In this document: piece by piece, positions 1-7,035 of the stretch
Layout of the letters: every line of letters begins with the position of its first letter
Position numbering within the stretch: position 1 is the stretch's first letter
Source: an uncultured Porphyromonas sp.
Lineage (GTDB): Bacteria; Bacteroidota; Bacteroidia; Bacteroidales; Porphyromonadaceae
NCBI GenBank assembly: GCA_900554935.1
Contig: USJF01000038.1
Span: forward strand, 1 to 10,625
Direction of reading: 5' to 3'
Length of the DNA: 10,625 bases
The notes under the pieces: model-generated
What the model saw: only the letters and a program-made list of their open reading frames with translations
What the model was told of the DNA's origin: nothing
The model's database searches: none
Made by a program: the position numbers and the translations under genes

Positions 1-287
1 TCCTCCTTGATCGCCTCAATATACTCCGTCTCCTCCTTCACAGGGTTGGTATCATCAAATCTCAGGTTACATACACCATTGTACTTCTCTGCGATCCCGA
101 AGTCGATACACACAGCCTTGGCATGCCCTATATGGAGATAGCCATTTGGCTCAGGTGGAAACCTCGTCTGGATACGCCCTCCATTGAGTCCATTCCGAAT
201 ATCCTCCTCTACGATCTGCTCAATAAAGTTGAGCGACTTCTCAGTCGTACCTTTTTCCGCCCCAGTAGGCTTCACATCCTTATTCAT
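1..287 (-). CDS. glnS: Glutaminyl-tRNA synthetase, N-terminal part (cut by window edge)
   Basis: Class I aminoacyl-tRNA synthetase that charges tRNA-Gln with glutamine in the cytoplasm. Only the first 95 codons are in the window; the gene runs off the left edge. The translation shows [18 protein letters not shown] around residues 42-59, with the HIGH ATP-binding signature at 52-55, and then RFDDTNP at 76-82. The form FPPEPNG before HIGH is typical of GlnRS; bacterial GluRS usually has a PSPTG form, so GluRS is unlikely. The ATG at 287 is chosen because it lies 11 bases after the stop of the upstream ATPase gene and gives a normal-length GlnRS N-terminus. No strong Shine-Dalgarno sequence is visible. 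The tight spacing suggests co-transcription with the mlaE/mlaF-like genes. The catalytic KMSKS loop and the anticodon-binding domains lie outside the window. Confidence 0.93.
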   Translation of the reverse strand, partial: MNKDVKPTGAEKGTTEKSLNFIEQIVEEDIRNGLNGGRIQTRFPPEPNGYLHIGHAKAVCIDFGIAEKYNGVCNLRFDDTNPVKEETEYIEAIKE

Positions 288-298
288 ATTCTTTATCT

Positions 299-1027
299 CT
301 ACAACTTACTGATGAAAACGAAGTTCTTCAGCACCTCGTCTTCCGATTTTTCAATATCCTTACCTTTCCCTTCCCACCATATCTTTCCTCCCTGCACAAA
401 TAGCACATGGTCCCCTATATTGGCGACCGAATTCATATCATGCGTATTGACAATCGTCGTCATCCGATCCTCCACCGTTATCTCACGCAGTAATACATCG
501 ATCATCTTGGAGGTCTCTGGGTCCAGACCACTTGTCGGCTCATCACAAAATAGATACTGAGGTCTCAAAGCTATCGCCCTAGCAATCGCCACACGCTTCT
601 TCATTCCACCGCTGATCTCCCCAGGATACTTGTAGCGAGCATCATAAAGCTGCCCACGCTCCAAGCACTCCCTCGCTCTTGCCCTGCGACTAGAGCCCCT
701 CTCAGTCGAAAACATATCTAGTGGAAAGAGCACATTCTCCATCACATTCATGCTATCAAAAAGTGCGGAGTTTTGGAAGAGCATCCCCACCTTCTGTCGC
801 AATTGGCGTGTTTCCTTGGCCGATAGAGAGTGCAGCTCTACACCATCGTAGAGCACCCGCCCCTTCGTTGGTTCCAGCAAGCCAATGACGCACTTCATCA
901 ATACCGTCTTCCCCACCCCCGACTTACCAATAATCAAAGAGCATTCGCCTGGATTAAAGGTGGCATTCACCCCCTTTAGCACCTCCTTGTGCCCAAAGCT
1001 AATATGCAAGTCACGAACCTCTATCAT
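299..1027 (-). CDS. MlaF-type ABC transporter ATP-binding protein
   Basis: ATPase subunit of an MlaFE-type ABC transporter, which in Gram-negative bacteria moves phospholipid between the inner and outer membranes. The 242-residue protein is a single nucleotide-binding domain. It has Walker A GKSGVGKT at residues 34-41, a Q-loop GMLFQN at 81-86, the signature ISGGMKKR at 138-145, Walker B LFCDEP at 159-164, a D-loop SGLD at 166-169, and the switch histidine in NTHD at 194-197. The signature form SGGMxxR is typical of the MlaF family (Ttg2A-like) and separates it from most importer ATPases. The gene starts 6 bases after the stop of the MlaE-like permease and ends 11 bases before glnS, so the two transporter subunits are almost certainly co-expressed. 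The substrate is inferred from the family only. No symbol is given because the orthologue name in this phylum is not settled. Confidence 0.92.
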   Translation of the reverse strand: MIEVRDLHISFGHKEVLKGVNATFNPGECSLIIGKSGVGKTVLMKCVIGLLEPTKGRVLYDGVELHSLSAKETRQLRQKVGMLFQNSALFDSMNVMENVLFPLDMFSTERGSSRRARARECLERGQLYDARYKYPGEISGGMKKRVAIARAIALRPQYLFCDEPTSGLDPETSKMIDVLLREITVEDRMTTIVNTHDMNSVANIGDHVLFVQGGKIWWEGKGKDIEKSEDEVLKNFVFISKL

Positions 1028-1033
1028 AGTCCT

Positions 1034-1777
1034 CTACATCAGCATCAATTGGGTAAGCACAAGGTCACAAACCAGTATCGCCACACTACTCATCACCACA
1101 GCCTGAGTGCTCGCTCGCCCCACCTCCAAAGCACCGCCCTTGACATAGTAGCCAAAGTAAGAAGCAATAGAGGATATGAAAAAGACATAAAAGAGACTCT
1201 TCACCACCGAGTATAAGATATTATAGGGCTTAAAGAAAAGCTGCAGTCCCGACTCGAACTGACTAATAGGGATATTCGACGAAAGCATACAAGCCAAATA
1301 GCCTCCACCCAATCCTATACACATGCTGATAATCACTAGCACAGGCACAAAGAGCATCATCCCAACGATCTTGGGTAGGATCACATAGTTAGCCGAGTTT
1401 ACCCCCATTATATCCATCGCATCAAGCTGCTCAGAGATGCGCATGGTACCTATCTCACTCGCGATGCTACTGCCACATTTGCCAGCAAGAATCATACACA
1501 TAATAGTACTCGAAAACTCAAGAAGCACTATCTCACGAGTGGCATAACCAATGGTAAACTTCGGGATCAAAGGATGACTCATATTGATACCCATTTGCAT
1601 CGTCAACACCGCACCCAAAAAGAAAGAGACCAGCACAACAATCCAGATAGAGCCCACGCCCTGCACATAGACCTCTCGGATTAACTCACGGACAAACATA
1701 CGATGCCTCTGAGGACGCTTAAACACCTCCCCAAGAAGCTGTATATACCTACCTATATGCTCAAGAGCACGGCCCAT
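1034..1777 (-). CDS. MlaE-type ABC transporter permease
   Basis: Inner-membrane permease of the MlaE (YrbE/Ttg2B) family, partner of the ATPase encoded next. The 247-residue protein has an N-terminal amphipathic stretch and then hydrophobic segments at about 43-62, 84-99, 137-164, 190-210 and 225-245. The family signature is clear: AGKCGSSIASEIGTMRISEQ at residues 98-117, continuing through LDAMDIMGVNS to 128, which corresponds to the conserved loop and coupling helix that contacts MlaF. The length matches the family. The ATG at 1777 is the first codon of the cluster and sits about 50 bases downstream of a good -7 promoter element; no strong Shine-Dalgarno sequence is seen. No MCE-domain (MlaD) gene is adjacent, so the periplasmic substrate-binding partner must lie elsewhere. 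Phospholipid as substrate, and the direction of transport, are inferred from the family. Confidence 0.92.
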   Translation of the reverse strand: MGRALEHIGRYIQLLGEVFKRPQRHRMFVRELIREVYVQGVGSIWIVVLVSFFLGAVLTMQMGINMSHPLIPKFTIGYATREIVLLEFSSTIMCMILAGKCGSSIASEIGTMRISEQLDAMDIMGVNSANYVILPKIVGMMLFVPVLVIISMCIGLGGGYLACMLSSNIPISQFESGLQLFFKPYNILYSVVKSLFYVFFISSIASYFGYYVKGGALEVGRASTQAVVMSSVAILVCDLVLTQLMLM

Positions 1778-1825
1778 TTCACATCAACCTGTTACCAATC
1801 GCTAACTACTAAAACTTAATACCTA

Positions 1826-1855
1826 CAAAGATACAAATTTAGAGCCAACTGACAA
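1826..1855 (-). promoter_or_regulatory. Candidate promoter of the mlaE-mlaF-glnS cluster
   Basis: On the minus strand a -7 element TATCTTTG (1826-1833) matches the Bacteroidota consensus TAnnTTTG at every fixed position. A TTG (1853-1855) lies 19 bases upstream of it, a fitting distance for the -33 TTTG element, which is matched only in part. Transcription would begin near 1820, giving a leader of about 40 bases before the mlaE start. This is seen by motif only and has not been mapped. Confidence 0.6.
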
Positions 1856-2039
1856 GCACCCGCCAAATCACCTTAATTCCGCAAGCGAGATAGAGCTACA
1901 AGGGAGGTTTTTACGCCCGTTTTTCTGGAAGTAAAAGACATAACGTTGGTTAATACAGATAAACTCCGAGTGTTTTAGTCTTCCGTCCAAAGGAGGTTTA
2001 TAATAGACTATAAATCACTAGGTTATAAAGCCAGAAATG

Positions 2040-2177
2040 GAGCTTGTAACTGGGCGATCGCTGAGTTACAAACTCCACGATGACTGAGTTATAAACTCCA
2101 CGATGACTGAGTTACAAACTCGTTGATCACTTCGTTACAAACTCGCCAATACTGTGGTTAAGAACTCAATAAACATT
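2040..2177. repeat. Tandem 23-bp dyad repeat array 1 (six units, outer ones degenerate)
   Basis: Six consecutive 23-bp units begin at 2040, 2063, 2086, 2109, 2132 and 2155. The three best, starting at 2063, 2086 and 2109, share the 13-bp core GAGTTACAAACTC (ATA replaces ACA in the second). The core is a dyad, GAGTT and AACTC around 3 bases. A 10-bp spacer follows each core: CACGATGACT twice, then GTTGATCACT. The first unit carries a related core in the opposite orientation (CTTGTAACTG, reverse complement CAGTTACAAG). The last two units keep only the inner GTT/AAC of the dyad. A 23-bp period is not a multiple of three, so the array is not coding. The same family recurs at 6656-6770. The function is unknown; a multi-site protein-binding region or a REP-like intergenic repeat are both possible. 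Confidence 0.88.
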
Positions 2178-2291
2178 TATTTTGGACACCTCCATTGTAG
2201 CTATAAAGGAATAACAGGGGTTACAAGCCTATAATTGAAGAGAAAAAGAGTAATCTCTCCTTAATACCTCTTCCAATTGCTCGGAATTGAC

Positions 2292-2299
2292 TAATTTTG
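2292..2299 (+). promoter_or_regulatory. Bacteroidota -7 promoter element of the lipoprotein gene
   Basis: TAATTTTG matches TAnnTTTG at every fixed position and lies 24 bases before the ATG at 2324, which leaves a leader of under 20 bases. No convincing TTTG occurs 19-21 bases upstream, so the -33 element is weak or absent. The final TTG of this motif could be misread as a start codon of the downstream gene. Confidence 0.5.
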
Positions 2300-2323
2300 T
2301 ACCGTATTCTGTTAGATAACGTT

Positions 2324-4321
2324 ATGAATAAAGATAAACTTCGGATCGTTCAACTGGTCCTCACCCCGCTTTTACTCCTCATAGCACTACTCTATGGCTG
2401 TGCCAATCGTGTCGCTCCCGATGGAGGTCCTTACGACGTCACTCCGCCCAGATTAGTAAGTGCTAAGCCTGAGGATAAGGCGCTTAATGCCACCAAAAAG
2501 CGAGTAGTACTCACTTTTGACGAATACATACAGATCAAAGATATCTCTACCAAAGTGATCATCTCTCCGCCTCAGCTACAACAACCAAAGATAATGGCCG
2601 TTGGGAAGAGAGTTACCGTTGCTTTGGAAGACGACCTAATACCCAATACCACCTATACCATCGACTTTACCGATGCCATTGTGGATAATAACGAAGGTAA
2701 TCCCCTCGAAAACTTCTCCTACGCCTTTAGTACCGGCAATGAGATCGACACCATGGAGATCTCTGGGAAGGTGCTCAATGTGCGTAATCACGAGCCTATG
2801 CAAGGAATGCTGGTAGGTATACAGCCCGATAGCGCTGGATGGAATGCCTTTACCGATACCACTTTACTCCGTATGAGCCGTACAGGCGACAAGGCTCAAT
2901 TTGTAATGCGCAATATCAAAGAGGGTAAGTACAGAGTCTACGCACTCAAGGAGAGCGATGGTAACTACCGACACGACATGCCTACTGAGGGGATCGCCTT
3001 CCTTGATAGCCTCATCACCACTACTTGCATGGCCAGCACACGGCAAGATACCCTATGGGTAGATAGCCTGACCATTGATACCATAAAGACCGTACCCTAT
3101 ACCCGCTATCTGCCCGACGACCTTGTACTAATGTACTACGAGCCACAGACACCACGACGCTATATCAGCAAGCGTGAGCGCCCCGATTCTATGCAGATAA
3201 AGCTCACTTTCAATGCACTTCCCATAGGAGGTGTCAAGGTAGAAGCAATCAATCCTAAAGACTCCATCTCCAAGGAGGAGAAGAAGAGCACTCCACCCAT
3301 CTACGACCTTTTGCAAGAGAAGCACGAGGCGGTGGCCTTCTTCACCGACCCTCGTTGGAAACATCTCAATCAGTTTGTCGTGAGTTATCAATCGGTGGAT
3401 AGCCTCAACCTCCCTACGATAGTCAGCGACACACTAAAGCTCAACCTCTCTAAACCTCCGAAAAAGGAAACGAAAGAGACAAAGGAAGAGGATATAGAAA
3501 AGAAGAAAGAATCAAAGCTTACCATCCGAATAGAGCACAAGGGCGATGGTGGTATCAATGACTCCATACTATTCCACACCTCGCTCCCTATTGATACGAC
3601 AGCCTTCAAGGCCTTTGAGCTATACAATGCCAACGACAGCATCCTGAAGCCACTCCCCATTGACTCTATCTGGATGCTTCCAGATAGGTCTACTAGTGGT
3701 ATGATCAAGGCAAGGTTGCAATATAATACCTCGTACGAACTCTATGTAGATAGCACGAAGTTTGTAGATCTCTACGGGCATCACCTAGCCGAAACAGCGG
3801 TCGACGCCTTCAAGACACAGGCAAAAGAGGAGTTTGCACAGCTCACCATCAATATCACAGGAGTTAAAGGGCCTTACATCGGGGAACTATTAAGCACCGA
3901 CGATAAGCCGATTCGCACCATCGCTACGGACCAGGCCAAGATACTCTTCGCCGATCTGAAACCACAAAAGTACGGCTTCCGACTGATCATCGACCGCAAC
4001 GCTAATGGACAGTGGGATCCTGGTAGCTATAAAGATAGCATACAGCCAGAGCAGGTCTACTATATGCCAAAGATACTCGAAGTGATGAAGAATTGGAAGG
4101 TAGCCGAAAACTTCGCCCCCCTCAGCACACCTATAGACCAGCAGAAACCTAAGGAGATGATCAAGAACAAACCTAAGGCTACGCAGCGTAAAGACCGCAA
4201 CAAAGAGCGTGAAGAAGAGCTTAAAAAGCGGAGAAGTGGCACGCAAGAGCAAGGTGGCATGAACCCAATGGGTGGCATGGGCGGACTAGGTGGTATGTTG
4301 CCTACCGGTAGCCCATTTTAG
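2324..4321 (+). CDS. Exported lipoprotein with N-terminal bacterial Ig-like (Big_5) domain
   Basis: Predicted lipoprotein of 665 residues, conserved in type across Bacteroidales; its function is not established. A hydrophobic signal (residues about 8-24) ends in a lipobox-like LLYGC with the lipidated Cys at 26. Next comes APDGGPYDVTPP (31-42), the usual lead-in to the Ig-like Big_5 fold, here at about 40-138 (VVLTFDEYI, NTTYTIDF, SYAFSTGN). After it, ISGKVLNVRNHEPMQGMLVG (147-166) resembles a carboxypeptidase-regulatory-like strand region. A charged Lys/Glu stretch covers about 380-400. DRNANGQWD at 557-565 looks like a calcium-loop (EF-hand/dockerin-like) sequence. The C-terminus is a basic helix (about 606-640) and a Gly/Met tail. 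I chose the ATG at 2324; an upstream in-frame TTG at 2297 lies within the promoter -7 element and would add nine residues before the signal. No Shine-Dalgarno sequence is visible. The gene is apparently a single transcription unit ending in a hairpin. Confidence 0.88.
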   Translation: MNKDKLRIVQLVLTPLLLLIALLYGCANRVAPDGGPYDVTPPRLVSAKPEDKALNATKKRVVLTFDEYIQIKDISTKVIISPPQLQQPKIMAVGKRVTVALEDDLIPNTTYTIDFTDAIVDNNEGNPLENFSYAFSTGNEIDTMEISGKVLNVRNHEPMQGMLVGIQPDSAGWNAFTDTTLLRMSRTGDKAQFVMRNIKEGKYRVYALKESDGNYRHDMPTEGIAFLDSLITTTCMASTRQDTLWVDSLTIDTIKTVPYTRYLPDDLVLMYYEPQTPRRYISKRERPDSMQIKLTFNALPIGGVKVEAINPKDSISKEEKKSTPPIYDLLQEKHEAVAFFTDPRWKHLNQFVVSYQSVDSLNLPTIVSDTLKLNLSKPPKKETKETKEEDIEKKKESKLTIRIEHKGDGGINDSILFHTSLPIDTTAFKAFELYNANDSILKPLPIDSIWMLPDRSTSGMIKARLQYNTSYELYVDSTKFVDLYGHHLAETAVDAFKTQAKEEFAQLTINITGVKGPYIGELLSTDDKPIRTIATDQAKILFADLKPQKYGFRLIIDRNANGQWDPGSYKDSIQPEQVYYMPKILEVMKNWKVAENFAPLSTPIDQQKPKEMIKNKPKATQRKDRNKEREEELKKRRSGTQEQGGMNPMGGMGGLGGMLPTGSPF

Positions 4322-4361
4322 CCATATTTCGTAGCAGAGCTAGCTTTTCCACACCCACTTC

Positions 4362-4379
4362 GCACTGAGGAGTGCTTTT
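4362..4379 (+). terminator. Intrinsic terminator of the lipoprotein gene
   Basis: GCACT (4362-4366), loop GAGG, AGTGC (4371-4375), then TTTT (4376-4379). The stem is only 5 bp and the T-run short, so strength is moderate. It lies 40 bases after the lipoprotein stop, and its T-run overlaps the TAA stop codon of the convergent relA-like gene. On the minus strand no T-run follows the hairpin, so it would act for the plus strand only. Confidence 0.55.
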
Positions 4380-6576
4380 ACAGGCGCTCTGCACTCTTCA
4401 CCCCACTCACCTCACGCACAGTCTTCAGGAGCGTATTGACCTGAGATGGATTTTGGAGATGCAGGTTGAGCAGTGCCTGGAAGAGACCATCTGCCGACTT
4501 TATGCTGTAGTTGCGGAGAGTAACCCCCTTCACCGTGCCCACTTGGTTCACCACCGAATGGACAATACTTAGATTGTCATGCCCTATCACCTTCAGCACA
4601 ATCTCCACCCCCTGCTTAGCTTCACCCTTCCAGCGAGCCTTGAGGATTCTATAGCCGAAGCGATTAAACATATCCAAGGCATTGGGGCAATCCATACGGT
4701 GTATCTTTATCCCAGAGCGAGAGACAAAAGCAAAGATTCGATCACCATAAATCGGATTACAGCACTTTGATAACTGATAATCGACCCCAGAGATGCCATT
4801 ATCAATAGTAAGGATATCCTCTTCTTCCTCCACTATCTTCTCTGCCTCAGTAGGTGCGATGTATCTATCTGCAGATAGGGGCTCCTCTCCCCCTTGTTGC
4901 TCCACCTCTTGCGCCTGCTTGTATTCATCCAAGAAGGTATTGAGCTCTATCCGCCCTTCATTTATCTCGTGAAAGAATTCATTCGTCACCTTAAACCCTT
5001 TGCGTTTCAGAAGACGAACGAAAAGCGCCTCATCATACTCCAACTTGCGATTGCGCATACGGCGGTGCATCTCCTCCTTGGTAATCCCAATGGCTCGCTC
5101 CGACTCCACACGCAGTGCTTGCCGTATCTTAGAGCGCGCCTTACTCGTCACCACAAATCGGAGCCAATCGGCACTCGGTGCCTGATTGGAAGCGGTATTG
5201 ATAGAGACCGTATCACCATTATTTAGGAGTTGGCGAATACTCACATTCCGCCCATTCACCTGTGCAGAGACCGTCTTGGCACCCAATCCGCTGTGGATCG
5301 CATAGGCAAAGTCCAGTACCGTAGCCCCCTTAGGTAGTTTCACCAAATCACCCTTCGGAGTAAAGACATAGATCTCCTCATCGTAGAGATTCATCCTAAA
5401 GTTTTGGATCAGCTCCTCGGGGCTTGCCGACTTATTCTCCATCGCCTGCCGCACACTGGTCATAAAGTCATCCAGCCCCGTCTCACTCTTCACCCCCTTA
5501 TACCGCCAATGAGCAGCTAGTCCCTTCTCAGCGATTTCATCCATCCGCTCCGTACGAATCTGCACCTCCACCCACTTCTGCTCCGGTCCCATCACAGTGA
5601 TATGGAGACTCTCATAGCCATTGCTTTTAGGGATCGAGAGCCAATCCTTCAGCCGCTTAGGATTGGGCTGAAACATATCGGTGATAATAGAGTAAGCCTT
5701 CCAGCACTGACTCCGCTCCTCCTCGAGAGGGGCATCTAGTATCACCCTGATAGCAAAGAGGTCGTAAATAGCTTCAAACTCAATCTTTTGCTTTACCAGT
5801 TTATTACGGATAGAGGAGATCGACTTAGTTCGTCCCTTGATCGAAAACTTCAGTCCTACCGCTTTCAGCGCCTTCTCCACTGGCTCAATAAACTTAGCAA
5901 TATAGGCATCTCGAGACCGCTTCGTCTCTGCTAGCTTATCCTTAATATAATTATAGGTGTTTCGATCGGTGTACTTCAGACACATATCCTCCATCTCGCT
6001 CTTGATGCTATAGAGCCCAAGGCGATGAGCCAAAGGTGCGAATAAGAAGGAGGCCTCAATGCTCAAGTCGGCCTGACCATCGGCATCGAGATGCTTATCA
6101 GCAAGCCTCAGTTGCACCAAACGATCGGCAATCAGTATCAAAATGATCCTCACATCCTCAGCAAAGGAGAGTAAGAAGTGGCTGAAGTTATCGCTCGTGA
6201 CCGCTGTACTCTTGGCGTAGAGGTCACCCACCTTCTGGAGTAGCTCTACCAAATGCAGCACATCCTCGCCAAATAGCGCACGGATCTGCTCCACCTTTAT
6301 CGTACCTCGCTGAAGAGGTAATTGTATGAGCAGGGCAATGATACTCGCACCACCTACCCCCACCTCCTCGGCAAGGGCAATAGCGGTGAGGAGCTTCTGA
6401 GAGAGCAGAGGAAGCCCGAAGCGATCCACCTCACCTCTTGTATCTCGCTCAAAGGTCTGTAAGATAGGGACTAAATCCAGAAGCTCCTTATCCGAAAGAT
6501 CGTGGTTTAGCGCCTTCAAACTCCCCATTAGCTGATCAAAAGAGACCAACTTATCCAACTCATTATACCTTTTCAT
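4378..6576 (-). CDS. relA: Long RelA/SpoT-family (p)ppGpp synthetase with degenerate hydrolase domain
   Basis: Makes the stringent-response alarmone (p)ppGpp by pyrophosphate transfer from ATP to GDP or GTP, normally on stalled ribosomes. The 732-residue protein has the full long-RSH layout. An HD-like domain spans about 50-190, the synthetase about 240-360 (GRTKSISSIRNKL 248-260, YDLFAIRVI 271-279, RLKD 308-311, GYESLH 320-325, VEVQIRT 336-342, AAHWRYK 354-360), and TGS about 400-462. A helical region follows, then a CC/H/C zinc-finger region (C605, C606, H626, C630), then a C-terminal ACT domain (about 657-732). In the HD domain the HDxxED of active hydrolases is replaced by IQLPLQ (84-89) and the leading His motif is missing, so hydrolysis is predicted lost; DR (151-152) remains. 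Synthetase residues look intact, which makes this a RelA-like synthetase-only enzyme. A separate hydrolase (SpoT/Rel) should exist elsewhere in the genome. ATG 6576 begins MKRYNELDK; no Shine-Dalgarno sequence is seen. The gene converges on the lipoprotein gene and is divergent from the 7036 gene. Confidence 0.93.
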   Translation of the reverse strand: MKRYNELDKLVSFDQLMGSLKALNHDLSDKELLDLVPILQTFERDTRGEVDRFGLPLLSQKLLTAIALAEEVGVGGASIIALLIQLPLQRGTIKVEQIRALFGEDVLHLVELLQKVGDLYAKSTAVTSDNFSHFLLSFAEDVRIILILIADRLVQLRLADKHLDADGQADLSIEASFLFAPLAHRLGLYSIKSEMEDMCLKYTDRNTYNYIKDKLAETKRSRDAYIAKFIEPVEKALKAVGLKFSIKGRTKSISSIRNKLVKQKIEFEAIYDLFAIRVILDAPLEEERSQCWKAYSIITDMFQPNPKRLKDWLSIPKSNGYESLHITVMGPEQKWVEVQIRTERMDEIAEKGLAAHWRYKGVKSETGLDDFMTSVRQAMENKSASPEELIQNFRMNLYDEEIYVFTPKGDLVKLPKGATVLDFAYAIHSGLGAKTVSAQVNGRNVSIRQLLNNGDTVSINTASNQAPSADWLRFVVTSKARSKIRQALRVESERAIGITKEEMHRRMRNRKLEYDEALFVRLLKRKGFKVTNEFFHEINEGRIELNTFLDEYKQAQEVEQQGGEEPLSADRYIAPTEAEKIVEEEEDILTIDNGISGVDYQLSKCCNPIYGDRIFAFVSRSGIKIHRMDCPNALDMFNRFGYRILKARWKGEAKQGVEIVLKVIGHDNLSIVHSVVNQVGTVKGVTLRNYSIKSADGLFQALLNLHLQNPSQVNTLLKTVREVSGVKSAERL

Positions 6577-6655
6577 CTATTCTGAAATTACCCGTTGTCA
6601 CCAACTATTTGTACGCTAAGGTACCAATTATACTTCAATTTGCCACAAATAAGTT

Positions 6656-6770
6656 CAGTTGGCAACTAATCCATTGTCGAGTTCGAAACTCCACGATCGC
6701 TTAGTTACAAACTCCGTGAATGTTAAGTTACAAACTCAACGATGGCTTAGTTACAAACTCGACAATAACA
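6656..6770. repeat. Tandem 23-bp dyad repeat array 2 (four good units plus one degenerate)
   Basis: Units of 23 bp begin at 6656, 6679, 6702, 6725 and 6748. They belong to the same family and lie in the same strand orientation as the array at 2040-2177. The core is (G/T/A)AGTTACAAACTC, with CGA in place of ACA in the 6679 unit. Spacers are CACGATCGCT, CGTGAATGTT, AACGATGGCT and GACAATAACA. The 6656 unit is degenerate in its loop and outer bases but keeps AGTT-GGC-AACT, so the dyad arms survive while the centre changes. The array starts about 80 bases from the relA start codon and ends about 265 bases before the gene at 7036. Period and dyad are read directly from the sequence; the function is unknown. 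Confidence 0.87.
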
Positions 6771-7022
6771 CTGATATGGCATTGAATTTCAGCGGCTTAT
6801 AATGACGCCACAAAACTGACATAAAACCACTGAGTATCAATCAAAAGTAATAACAGAATGGTCTATTGATTAAACCGATAGGTATAAATAGAAGTCAAAG
6901 CACTAGGATGATACTCTTAAGAATATATAAAAGTGGTCAAACTATGTATGAGATTGCGAAATAGTGGTATCTTGCGTATAGAAAAGAACATAAGTGAGTA
7001 AGTTTAGATAACTAAATAAAAT

Positions 7023-7031
7023 AGGAGGAAG
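7023..7031 (+). promoter_or_regulatory. Strong ribosome binding site of the 7036 gene
   Basis: AGGAGGAAG ends 4 bases before the ATG at 7036, and the AGGAGG part ends 7 bases before it. This is near-perfect Shine-Dalgarno spacing. It stands out because the other starts in this window lack such a motif. It fixes the start codon and hints at high expression. Confidence 0.75.
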
Positions 7032-7035
7032 TATT

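Larger units (their letters stand above)
1778..2323. other. Divergent intergenic region, no supported gene
   Basis: This stretch separates the minus-strand mlaE cluster from the plus-strand lipoprotein gene. It holds the mlaE promoter near 1826-1855, a tandem 23-bp repeat array at 2040-2177, and the -7 element of the lipoprotein gene at 2292-2299. Two elements with a geometry like the repeat core flank the array: GGTTATAAAGCC at 2021-2032 and GGTTACAAGCC at 2219-2229. An AGGAGG sequence near 1991 is not followed at normal spacing by a start codon. The only short frame inside, ATG at 2037 with 16 codons, is not supported. I see no RNA gene or riboswitch that I recognise. Confidence 0.7.
6577..7035. 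other. Divergent intergenic region, no supported gene
   Basis: This stretch separates relA (minus) from the Tyr/Gly-rich protein gene (plus). It holds the second 23-bp repeat array at 6656-6770. A possible relA -7 element, TATAATTG on the minus strand (6625-6632, one mismatch to TAnnTTTG), lies about 50 bases before the relA start, but has no well-placed -33 TTTG. For the plus-strand gene TAAGTTTA (6999-7006) has one mismatch to the consensus, and an upstream TTG is 24 bases away, which is too far. The 6771-7022 part is AT-rich with no feature I can name; it could be a long leader. The only short frame, ATG at 6720, runs through the repeats and is not supported. Confidence 0.65.

Noticed and set aside
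123..560. Plus-strand open frame of 145 codons
   Set aside because: It lies antisense to glnS and the mlaF-like gene, which have clear family motifs. The frame resembles no protein and is a shadow.
2037..2087. Short frame of 16 codons running into array 1, with AGGAGG near 1991
   Set aside because: The AGGAGG is about 40 bases from the ATG, too far for a ribosome site, and the frame is short and made mostly of repeat sequence.
2040..2177. CRISPR array suggested by regular repeats with variable spacers
   Set aside because: The conserved core is only 13 bp and the spacers 10 bp and mutually similar, far below CRISPR repeat and spacer sizes. No cas gene is present.
6720..6785. Short frame running through array 2
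   Set aside because: It has no ribosome binding site, and its codons come from the 23-bp repeats, whose period shifts the frame between units.
6794..6802. GGCTTATAA resembling the inverted flank element of array 1
   Set aside because: Only a partial match in an AT-rich region; chance cannot be excluded.
6954..6975. Direct repeat TTGCG spaced by 13 bases upstream of the 7036 gene
   Set aside because: Five bases is too short to separate from chance, and it does not fit a known promoter layout.
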